A DNA stretch of 64,000 nucleotides from Lutispora thermophila DSM 19022 (lineage in GTDB: Bacteria > Bacillota > Clostridia > Lutisporales > Lutisporaceae): positions 1 through 64,000 of the forward strand of contig NZ_FQZS01000015.1 in the NCBI RefSeq assembly GCF_900142105.1. Reading direction: 5' to 3'. A program made the position numbers and the translations under genes. The notes under the pieces are model-generated. The model ran no database searches. It was not told the origin of the DNA and saw nothing but the letters and a program-made list of their open reading frames with translations. Positions 1-7,640 of this stretch are shown in pieces. Numbering within the stretch: position 1 is the stretch's first letter; each line of letters opens with the position of its first letter.

Positions 1-386
1 ATGCTGTCAATAATCCTGTATGGTTGGTTTACATGTTCTGTAAGAACAGAAATCTTCTTTCGAATTTCTTCTGTAACTGCATGAAGGTTTCTTCTGGTTC
101 TATTAAACCTAGAGCTACTGCAAAGCCTTGGAAACAAGTCTCTCATATTCTTATTGTAGAAACCAAACCAGGCATTTTCTGAATCAATGGTTAGTAATTC
201 AGCAACAATACTTAAGGTAATTATTTCACTATCACTCATCTTAGAAATATTGATATTACAACGATTTTTAATATGTGTTGGAGTTACTTCATGGTAACTG
301 TCGCCAATTATGACATAGGCGACAGTTACAAAGTTTTTTAAATCTCCAATTTCTTTGATACAATAATTTTTATCAGACTCCAGCAT
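1..386 (-). CDS. IS982-family transposase, N-terminal part (cut by window edge)
   Basis: The reverse strand has an open frame from an ATG at 386 to the window edge, about 128 residues. It reads MLESDKNYCIKEIGDL at the start, then KMSDSEIITLSIVAELL, FNRTRRNLHAV and YRIIDS near the edge. The SDSE..TL block, the FNRRRRxL-like block and a terminal IDS matching the first catalytic Asp region (DSxPLPVC) are what IS982-family DDE transposases show; the family assignment is from memory of these blocks. The other catalytic acidic residues lie outside the window. An in-frame TAG at 399-401 bounds the start. No proper Shine-Dalgarno is seen. It diverges from the CRISPR operon, so the insertion sequence borders the defence locus. 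Confidence 0.8.
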   Translation of the reverse strand, partial: MLESDKNYCIKEIGDLKNFVTVAYVIIGDSYHEVTPTHIKNRCNINISKMSDSEIITLSIVAELLTIDSENAWFGFYNKNMRDLFPRLCSSSRFNRTRRNLHAVTEEIRKKISVLTEHVNQPYRIIDS

Positions 387-676
387 ATATGGTGACCCCT
401 ATTATTTTTGTAGCTATTAATAATAGGTTACATAATATGTTGGAGCTTTTCATTCGTAGATTTTTGGTAATTCAAAACTAGCACAACGAGTTAATTAAAT
501 AATCATTATTGCTTAGTATTACCAAAAATTTTCTTTTATAATTTCTATTTTTTATTTATGTTTCGATGGGTATAGTTATGTTTTCTAGGAAGAGAATGAA
601 TTTTTATGTATTTAGAAGCTATATGTGGGATATGAACACTTAACTTATAAAAACCTTAAAAAGGAGGAGTTTATGT
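387..676. other. Intergenic region between the IS element and the CRISPR operon
   Basis: AT-rich and without a gene. The outer end of the IS982-type element is probably in about 460-495, but its terminal repeat cannot be confirmed without the other end. A perfect 12-bp inverted repeat (ATTTTTGGTAAT at 459-470 and ATTACCAAAAAT at 518-529) lies here. The operon promoter must be in this stretch; TTATAA around 645 is a possible -10 with a poor -35. The RBS AGGAGG at 662-667 serves the ATG at 677. Confidence 0.5.
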
Positions 677-1936
677 ATGAATAATGTTTTAATTTGTTTG
701 ATTGGCTCCAATCCTTTGCCGATTTTTTTAGTATGTCAATATTTGAATTCTGATAAAAGGGAAGAAGAAGAAAAAAAGATTCTGCCAAAACCTGATAAAT
801 ATATATTCTTATGTTCTGAAGAAACAATGATATTTGCGGAAAAGCTGCAAGAAAAATGTAAGTTATTTGGTAAATTGGATATAGTTAAAGTAGATAAAGA
901 AAGAGATCCAAGGGATATAAAGAGTAAGCTATATGGTAAATTAGATGAGATTAATAAACCTGTGGATAGTATTCATCTTAATTATACAGGTGGTACTAAG
1001 CCAATGGCAGTTCATAGTTATCAATGTGTCAAGGAGTTTTGTAGAACTCATAATATTAAGACGTTTATAGCAAGTGATGTTTCCGACGAAAAATCAAAGA
1101 TTATAATAGAAAATGATGAAACTGATGAAATTTATTATCCTCAAGATTCAATAGATTCAAAGAAAAATTTATATAATTTTGTAGAAATAGATTGTAAAAC
1201 ATTGTTTGAACTACATGATATGGAATTAGACACAAAAAGAATGGGAAAGACTTCTCCTAAAATGCCCGATGTCAACCATGATAAAATTTTTGAAGCTCTC
1301 ACCAAAGAAAAAGAAGGGGAAGAAATAAAAAATAAAATAAATGAAATTAAAGAAGGGTTTAAGAATAAAAGCCCTGAGGAAAAAAATCAGGATTTTGAAA
1401 TAGTGAAAAAATACAATATAGACTATGGATTTGGATTAAATATTGATAAAAGTGCTACTTTTGAAAGTTATGGTAAGAATAAATTTTCAGCTATTATAGA
1501 TTATTTACATGGTAAATGGTTAGAGGATTATTTATTTAAAGCTATAGATAAGATAAAAGATAAATCAGATTCATTCGATTTACGACTTTCTGTAAAACCG
1601 AAATATAGGGGAAGAGAATGTGATATAGATGTTATAGCAATAAAAGGCTACAAGCTTTATTTATTTAGTTGTACTACATCAAATGAAATAAAGATATGCA
1701 AAGCTAAGGCATTTGAAGCGATATACAGAGCCGATCAATTGGGAGGACGGCATGCAAAAGCTATATGTGTAAATCTTATGCCTGAAAAGCCAAATGGTTC
1801 AGATAGTAATAATGAAGAATTGCTTAAAGATATGTCTTCTTTTGGAGCTAAGATGAACTTTGATTATATAGGTTTAGAAACATTGTCAGACGAAAAGAAA
1901 CTTGAAAAAAAATTAAAGGATATTTTCACTGATTAG
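677..1936 (+). CDS. CARF-domain protein with divergent Card1/Can2-like nuclease domain
   Basis: First gene of the type III operon, 419 aa. The N-terminal half is a CARF (cyclic oligoadenylate sensor) domain: VLICLIGSNP at 4-13 forms the first strand and loop, and LNYTGGTKPM at 101-110 is the nucleotide-binding loop, shared in form with the CARF protein at 9760. A Lys/Glu-rich linker (about 205-240) leads to a restriction-endonuclease-like domain with HGKWLEDYL at 278-286 and ECDIDVIAI at 314-322. That layout fits Card1/Can2 (DUF1887), which cleave nucleic acid when bound to cOA. Where active members usually have a Glu/Ser-Cys-Lys-Thr strand, this one has SCTT at 331-334, so the catalytic Lys position appears to be Thr333. 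Either the domain is inactive or another Lys (342 or 344) compensates. The start at 677 follows AGGAGG closely; cas10 begins 9 bp after the stop. Confidence 0.8.
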   Translation: MNNVLICLIGSNPLPIFLVCQYLNSDKREEEEKKILPKPDKYIFLCSEETMIFAEKLQEKCKLFGKLDIVKVDKERDPRDIKSKLYGKLDEINKPVDSIHLNYTGGTKPMAVHSYQCVKEFCRTHNIKTFIASDVSDEKSKIIIENDETDEIYYPQDSIDSKKNLYNFVEIDCKTLFELHDMELDTKRMGKTSPKMPDVNHDKIFEALTKEKEGEEIKNKINEIKEGFKNKSPEEKNQDFEIVKKYNIDYGFGLNIDKSATFESYGKNKFSAIIDYLHGKWLEDYLFKAIDKIKDKSDSFDLRLSVKPKYRGRECDIDVIAIKGYKLYLFSCTTSNEIKICKAKAFEAIYRADQLGGRHAKAICVNLMPEKPNGSDSNNEELLKDMSSFGAKMNFDYIGLETLSDEKKLEKKLKDIFTD

Positions 1937-1945
1937 GAGGTAACT

Positions 1946-3544
1946 ATGGGTTATTTAGGCATTTATGATATCATAGGCATTCAGAGTTATATATTCAACA
2001 CAAGCAAATTGAAAGAGATAATCGGTGCTTCTGTGTTAGTAGAAAATGCTTTAAAAGAATTGTTGATTGCTTCAATAAAAGAAGTAATAAAGGAAGAAGA
2101 ATGCAGGGTAACAGACTGGAGTTATAGAGAAGACTTTGTTTTGCCGAAAAATAACAATATATTAGCTGAGGTTATCTACATAGGTGGTGGAAATGCGATA
2201 GTAGCTTACAGAAATAAAGATATTATGAAGGAAGTTAATAAGGATTTTTCAAAAAAGCTGTTTGAAAATACTTATTCTTTAAAATTTGCATTTGCTCAAA
2301 TTGAGACGGATTTTGAAAATTTCTCTAACGATTATAAGAGATTAAATATTGAAAAAGAAAAATTTAAGTATTCTTCAAATAAAACCAGAGCAGGACTTAA
2401 CTATTCAATAAGTATGCAAGATATCGATACGGGTATGCCAATAATAGGAAGGTATAACAGCGAATATCTTACTATGGAAAAGAAGTTAAAGAGAGATGAA
2501 GAATTAAAATCCAGAATCAAAAAGCAGCAAAATATGGATTCAGATTTTATTATTCCGGATGAGTTTGAATATATGATTTCAGAAAAATACCAGAACAGTT
2601 ATATTGCAATAGTACATATAGACGGTAACAATATGGGCAAAAGAATAGAAGAAATTATAAGCAAGAAAGAAGATTACTCCGAAGCAGTTAAATCTATAAG
2701 GATAATTTCATCAAGCATAGAAGAAATATATCAAAAAGCTTTCAATGACATGGTTAAATCTATAGAGGACAAGCTTTCAGATGATGATTTCCTAAAGAAA
2801 AATGGTATAAAGCTAACAGAAGTTGATGGTAAAAAATATCATGTAATAAGAAATATAATTCTAAATGGTGATGATGTAACATATGTGATAAATGGTAAGC
2901 TGGCTTTAGATAGTGCTGCAATTTTCATTTCTAATATAGAAAACAATTCATTTCCCTTAACGGACAAGCCTATGTCATGTTGTGCTGGAGTTGCGCTGAT
3001 GCATAGTCACTACACATTCAGCAATGCTTACAAAATAGCTGAACAATGTTGTTCTTTGGCTAAGAGAAAGGCAAAAGTTAAAGGAAAAGGAAATACTAAA
3101 AGCTATATTGATTTTCATATCTGCAGCGGGGCAATTGCTTCTCTTGAAAACCATAGAAAAGAAAATTATATATTTCCTGGGGAGAAACCAAAAGAAAGGG
3201 ATACTGGTTCGTTGAAGTATTATTTATATGATTTTTTAGAGAGACCTTGGTTGGTGACAGGTGAATCTAATGAATTAGATTGGAAATGCTTTAAAAAAAT
3301 GTATGTGGACTTGCTTTATAAAAATGGTAATAATAAACCATGGCCACGTAACAGGTTAAAAGAACTTCAATCAAAATTTCACTTGGGTCTAGAAGAGGTA
3401 AAAGAGTATTTATTTGAATGCAAGTCAAGAGGATATATTTTGCCGGGTGTAGATATTGAAGATACTGATTATGATAGAAAACTAGCAGCATATTATGATG
3501 TCATAGAATTAATGGATCATTTTGCCTTTATTGAGGAGGTATAG
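1946..3544 (+). CDS. cas10: Cas10-family type III CRISPR polymerase/cyclase subunit, without HD domain
   Basis: Large subunit of the type III effector, expected to make cyclic oligoadenylates when target RNA is bound. At 532 aa it is short for Cas10, and it starts directly in the first palm region: YLGIYDIIGIQSYIF at 3-17 and KLKEIIGASVLVENA at 21-35. No N-terminal HD DNase domain precedes this. The second palm carries AIVHIDGNNMG at 221-231 and NGDD at 307-310 (GGDD in classical Cas10; the two metal-binding Asp are kept). CAGVALMHSHYTFSNAYKIAEQ at 346-367 followed by LAKRKAK is the GGDEF-like helix block. DGNN replaces the more usual DGDN/DGDG. It sits between the first CARF gene and csx10, 2 bp from the latter, so translation is probably coupled. 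Confidence 0.9.
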   Translation: MGYLGIYDIIGIQSYIFNTSKLKEIIGASVLVENALKELLIASIKEVIKEEECRVTDWSYREDFVLPKNNNILAEVIYIGGGNAIVAYRNKDIMKEVNKDFSKKLFENTYSLKFAFAQIETDFENFSNDYKRLNIEKEKFKYSSNKTRAGLNYSISMQDIDTGMPIIGRYNSEYLTMEKKLKRDEELKSRIKKQQNMDSDFIIPDEFEYMISEKYQNSYIAIVHIDGNNMGKRIEEIISKKEDYSEAVKSIRIISSSIEEIYQKAFNDMVKSIEDKLSDDDFLKKNGIKLTEVDGKKYHVIRNIILNGDDVTYVINGKLALDSAAIFISNIENNSFPLTDKPMSCCAGVALMHSHYTFSNAYKIAEQCCSLAKRKAKVKGKGNTKSYIDFHICSGAIASLENHRKENYIFPGEKPKERDTGSLKYYLYDFLERPWLVTGESNELDWKCFKKMYVDLLYKNGNNKPWPRNRLKELQSKFHLGLEEVKEYLFECKSRGYILPGVDIEDTDYDRKLAAYYDVIELMDHFAFIEEV

Positions 3545-3546
3545 AG

Positions 3547-5712
3547 ATGAGACTTGAAATGGAGCTTTTATCTGATTTATGTAGTGCATCAGGCAAGAAT
3601 TCTTCCGGGATAGTTGATATTGATATATGTTTTGATGAACTAGGTTTACCGTATATTCCAGCTAAAAGGATTAAAGGTTGTTTAAGAGAAGCCGCATTAG
3701 AGCTTTTAGAATGTAAAAATGATGAAAACGGATTTGAATTGATAGATAAGATATTTGGTAAAAGCGGAGACATGGAAGGTGGCGAACTTTATATTGGTAA
3801 TGGTTATTTAGAAAACTATGATGAGTTAAGAAAAGGTATTATTTCAGCCAAGGAAGATAAGAAATTAGAAAAAATATTTAATCGACAAAGAATACAGGAT
3901 AATTATACTAGAATAAGAGTTCAAACCAACATAGATGGTAATACTAAAACTGCAAAAGAAAATAGTCTTAGATTTACCAGAGTTATAAATAAAGGGAATA
4001 AGTTTTATTTTGATATTAAAATTGATGATAAAGAGGAGCAAGATTTACTGAAAGAAGCATGCAAAGTTCTTAGAAGTATTGGATTAAGAAGAACGAGAGG
4101 TTTTGGTGAGGTCAGCTTAAGTTTAATAGATAGTGAAAATGCTAGTAATTTTAAAATTAGTAATAAAGCTGCAAGTACATATAGCACCGTAAAATTAAAA
4201 CTCAGGCTAGAATCTCCTCTTTTGATTTCAGGTGGTTCTAACAGTATAAACATAACTGAAAGTTATATACCAGGTAGCGCTTTTCTTGGTTATTTTGCAA
4301 ACAGATTTATAAAAAAATATAATCTTGGAGCAAATGCGCATGAAGATAAAGACTTTAGAAGAATATTTTTAGAGGGAAGCGTAGTTTTTGATAATGCATA
4401 TATTTCAGATTCGGATTATAATGACTTTATTCCATGTCCATTATCTATATTTAAAGTAAAAAATAGTAATGATTATATCAATTTAGCTTTTATTGATCAT
4501 AATGAAAGCATTCCTGAGAAAAAAAGTGTGAGAGATACTTATGTTTGTCCAATATATGATGATGAATATTATTTTATATCGCCTAAAAGAGATATAGAAT
4601 ATCATCATAAAAGACCTAAAGATAGAACTTTAGGACATCCTGTTGAAAATAATGGGCAATTCTATGAATATGAAGTTCTTTCACCTAATCAAAATTTTTT
4701 AACCAAAATTTCAGGGAATAGAAATGATATAGATTTGATAATATCTTTAATACCTGATGATAATATCATTTATTTAGGAAAATCTAAAAATGCACAATAT
4801 GCTCAGGTAAGGATAATAGATATTGAAGAAGATGATGAAAGAAATGATGATATCATTATGAAAGGTGATAGATTTAGTATCGTGCTGCTTTCTCCGATGA
4901 TTTTACTGAATAAGCATGGCTTTTCTGAAGTGACACCTCAATTATTTCATAATAAACTAAGGGAACATATCAATGGCTGTAAATTAATATCAAGTTTTAT
5001 AGAAAGCAAAATTACATCTGGATTTAATACAAAGTGGATGATGTATAGGCAGCAATATAATGCTTTTAATCCAGGTTCTATTTTCAATTTTATATATGAA
5101 GGTGAAGGAAATCTTTATGTTTCTGATATTGAAAACCTTAGGCTTGGGCTTAGAGTTAATGAAGGTTTTGGAAAACTGAAGGTATTTACCTGTTATGATG
5201 AAGTTACAGAGATAAAGGAATACAATAGTTGTAATGGAAACGAACGTTTCGATTATGAAGAATATTCTCCTAGCTTTAGAGAATTGTATAAATCTTTGAT
5301 TGATAAGGAAATAAAAAGAAGGTTGAAGTATAAAGCGATAGAAAAGATTATTAAGTATAAAAAATATGACAAAAACATAAGAGGAGCATTCCTATTTAAA
5401 ATTACCTCTATTATAAATGAAGCTGAATCTTTTTCTTTGCTGATTGATAATTTATGCAATATATCCATTAAAGAAAAGAAAGAATCAGCTATTAGATTAT
5501 TTTTGGAAGATAAATTCCATGCTGATTTAGATATAAAGGATTTAGAAAGTAGCATTAAACAGAAATTTATAAACATGTTTGATAATATGGATCTTCCTAA
5601 GGAATATGGGATAGATGAGCATTTCATAAATAATTTGTTCAACTATTTCAAGTATTATTATTTGACATTGTTGAACTATATCAAACTTGAAGAGAGAAAG
5701 AGAGGGGATTAA
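3547..5712 (+). CDS. csx10: Csx10-like RAMP fusion (Cas7-Cas5-like with helical C-terminal domain), type III-D
   Basis: Backbone subunit of the III-D effector, 721 aa. Residues 1-200 form a RAMP fold: acidic loop GIVDIDICFDELGLP (21-35), then YIPAKRIKGCLREAA (36-50) and the glycine-rich loop LRRTRGFGEVSL (180-191). This is the Csx10 signature. A second RAMP starts near 213 (KLKLRLESPLLISGG; IPGSAFLGYFANRF at 241-254) and ends with LRVNEGFGKLKVF near 533-546. From about 570 the rest is Lys/Glu/Ile-rich and predicted helical, unlike a RAMP. From the structure of the Synechocystis III-D2 complex, where one polypeptide is Cas7-Cas5-Cas11, the tail is likely the Cas11-like part; that is inference. 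Asp24, Asp26 and Asp30 are candidate target-RNA cleavage residues. It lies between cas10 and the tandem Cas7 gene. Confidence 0.85.
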   Translation: MRLEMELLSDLCSASGKNSSGIVDIDICFDELGLPYIPAKRIKGCLREAALELLECKNDENGFELIDKIFGKSGDMEGGELYIGNGYLENYDELRKGIISAKEDKKLEKIFNRQRIQDNYTRIRVQTNIDGNTKTAKENSLRFTRVINKGNKFYFDIKIDDKEEQDLLKEACKVLRSIGLRRTRGFGEVSLSLIDSENASNFKISNKAASTYSTVKLKLRLESPLLISGGSNSINITESYIPGSAFLGYFANRFIKKYNLGANAHEDKDFRRIFLEGSVVFDNAYISDSDYNDFIPCPLSIFKVKNSNDYINLAFIDHNESIPEKKSVRDTYVCPIYDDEYYFISPKRDIEYHHKRPKDRTLGHPVENNGQFYEYEVLSPNQNFLTKISGNRNDIDLIISLIPDDNIIYLGKSKNAQYAQVRIIDIEEDDERNDDIIMKGDRFSIVLLSPMILLNKHGFSEVTPQLFHNKLREHINGCKLISSFIESKITSGFNTKWMMYRQQYNAFNPGSIFNFIYEGEGNLYVSDIENLRLGLRVNEGFGKLKVFTCYDEVTEIKEYNSCNGNERFDYEEYSPSFRELYKSLIDKEIKRRLKYKAIEKIIKYKKYDKNIRGAFLFKITSIINEAESFSLLIDNLCNISIKEKKESAIRLFLEDKFHADLDIKDLESSIKQKFINMFDNMDLPKEYGIDEHFINNLFNYFKYYYLTLLNYIKLEERKRGD

Positions 5713-5715
5713 TTT

Positions 5716-7068
5716 ATGGAAGATAAGATTGGAAAAGTAATAAAGAGAATATATGTAAAAGTCCCCATTAAGCTAGAGACTCCTCTAATAATAGGCTCAA
5801 AAGATTCATACAATGCAGATATAGAAGTATTAAAAGATAGCAAAGGTATTCCTTTTGTACCTGCATCTTCTTTGGCAGGAGTTTTTAGAGATTATTTAAA
5901 GCAACTGTCAAATTACGATAAAGATGTTATTGGGTTAATGTTTGGAAAAGATTATGGTGATTATACTATGAGTTGTATTAATATTTATGATGGATTTTTC
6001 GTGGGTGATTACAAATTAAGAATTAGAGATGGAGTAAAATTAAATGAGAGAAAAGCATCGGTTAAGGGTTCAAAATATGACTATGAGATAGTAGAAACAG
6101 GTGCAAGTTTTATACTAAGAATGGAATTGGTAATAAGAGATAGTTATTCTATGTATGAAAATGATTTTAAGCGAATGTTGGCACAAATTCTTTATGGATT
6201 AGAAAAAGGGCAAATCTTTTTAGGAGCAAAAGCTAATAGAGGGTTTGGCTATATATCTATTGATAAAAATGATTTATCTATTTTGGAGTTAGATTTTAAA
6301 AAAGATAATAATGCTTGGGACAAATGGATAAATTTTGATTGGGAAAAATTTTTACCAAATATTAAGAGTTATATGGAATTGTGTGATAATGATACGCTTC
6401 TTAATAAAACATTATACAACAGACTGGTTGCAGAGATTAATATTTGCAGCAGTATAATGATAAGACAGTATTCTAAGTTTTCAGAAGGTTATCCTGAAGT
6501 TGATTATGAGCATATAAAATGTAACGGAAAACCGGTAATACCTGGGACAAGCTGGGCCGGTACTATTAGACAAAGCAGTATAATGATTCTTGAAGAATTG
6601 CGCAGAGAAAGCTTAAATGTGAATGTAGATAAAATTATTAAGGATATTTTTGGATATGTTGAAGATGAAGAAGATGAAAAGGCTTCAAAGGCATCTCTTG
6701 TAAAAATTAAGGAATCAATCATAGTCGATGGAGATGAAAAAACCAGAGAGTTGCTGATACAAAGGGTAAGGATTGATAGATTTACTGGAGGTGCTATGGA
6801 TACAGGTTTATATAATGAGAAGACTCAGCATTTTGGGAAAACAAAACTAGAAATACTAATAAGGAAAAATAACGATTATGTAATAGGCTTGCTTTTGCTG
6901 GTTTTAAAAGAGTTAAATACTGGTATTGCAGCAATTGGCGGTGAAACTTCAATTGGGAGAGGTTTGGTTAAAGTAAATTCAATTTCTTTGGATGGTGAAG
7001 AAGTAAATGATGAGAGGGAAGAAAGATATTTAAGAGATTTATTGAAGTATTTGAGAGGAGGAAATTAA
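5716..7068 (+). CDS. Tandem Cas7-like RAMP protein (Csm3-like, two domains), type III-D
   Basis: Backbone protein of 450 aa made of two Cas7/Csm3-like units. Unit 1: KLETPLIIGSKDSYNADIEVL (19-39, with Asp30 and Asp35 in the catalytic-loop position), IPFVPASSLAGVFRDYL (45-61) and GAKANRGFGYISI (near 171-183). Unit 2: AEINICSSIMIRQYSKF near 239, the loop VDYEHIKCNGKPVIPGTSWAG near 260-280, the RFTGGAMDTGLY block near 355 and GGETSIGRGLVKV near 409-421. This matches the Cas7-2x subunit of III-D2 complexes. Cas7 Asp residues cut bound target RNA at regular intervals; each unit retains acidic residues at the right place. It starts 3 bp after the csx10 stop and overlaps csx19 by one base. Confidence 0.85.
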   Translation: MEDKIGKVIKRIYVKVPIKLETPLIIGSKDSYNADIEVLKDSKGIPFVPASSLAGVFRDYLKQLSNYDKDVIGLMFGKDYGDYTMSCINIYDGFFVGDYKLRIRDGVKLNERKASVKGSKYDYEIVETGASFILRMELVIRDSYSMYENDFKRMLAQILYGLEKGQIFLGAKANRGFGYISIDKNDLSILELDFKKDNNAWDKWINFDWEKFLPNIKSYMELCDNDTLLNKTLYNRLVAEINICSSIMIRQYSKFSEGYPEVDYEHIKCNGKPVIPGTSWAGTIRQSSIMILEELRRESLNVNVDKIIKDIFGYVEDEEDEKASKASLVKIKESIIVDGDEKTRELLIQRVRIDRFTGGAMDTGLYNEKTQHFGKTKLEILIRKNNDYVIGLLLLVLKELNTGIAAIGGETSIGRGLVKVNSISLDGEEVNDEREERYLRDLLKYLRGGN

Positions 7069-7637
7069 TGAGCTGGGCTTTTGTAGATGGGTATAAAAGA
7101 TTGGTTAAAGAAATCACAGCAAGTGAGATAGAAAAAGAAATAATGGCAAACCTTAAAGAAAACAAGGACTATTTAATATTAGAACATAAATATCAAGGAG
7201 TTTACATTGGCAAATATAATAACGGTTCTTTTTATTTTTATGATGGTTCAGGAATAGAACTTGAGAATATGCTTGAAATAAGAATTTTCGATTTAAATTC
7301 AGAATTGCGCATTATTAAAAGCGGTAAGGATAAATACAATATGAGATATATTAATGAGAATGAGAAAGAAGAAGAGAGTAAAATTGATTATTATGATGAG
7401 CAGCTGTTATTATATGGGACAAGTGCAAAGATTGAAGGCTCATGGATAAGATTATATGAGAATGATCGAGGAATTAGGATTTATCTTCCTGCAAGTAAAA
7501 CCTTAGAAAACATTAATAAATCTGATCCAAATGTATTTTTGAAAGTCAGATATTATATGGATTTTAACGAGGATGGTTTAATGGAGATTGTAGATAATCG
7601 TTTGGTAGAGTTTACATTGGGGGAAAAGGAGATGTAA
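7068..7637 (+). CDS. csx19: Csx19-like type III-D CRISPR protein
   Basis: 189 aa, the ATG overlapping the TAA of the preceding gene (AATG junction). Features recalled for Csx19 are visible: an N-terminal segment ending in a tyrosine-rich strand (GVYIGKYNNGSFYFYDG), an IRIFDLNSELRII block near 75-87, QLLLYGTSAKIEGSWIRLYE near 107-126, the ENDRGIRIYLP block that follows, and a C-terminal FLKVRYYMDFNEDGLMEIVDNRLVEF. Csx19 marks subtype III-D and is a structural subunit near the crRNA 5' handle in the III-D2 complex (established knowledge). No catalytic motif is apparent. Confidence 0.8.
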   Translation: MSWAFVDGYKRLVKEITASEIEKEIMANLKENKDYLILEHKYQGVYIGKYNNGSFYFYDGSGIELENMLEIRIFDLNSELRIIKSGKDKYNMRYINENEKEEESKIDYYDEQLLLYGTSAKIEGSWIRLYENDRGIRIYLPASKTLENINKSDPNVFLKVRYYMDFNEDGLMEIVDNRLVEFTLGEKEM

Positions 7638-7640
7638 TAC

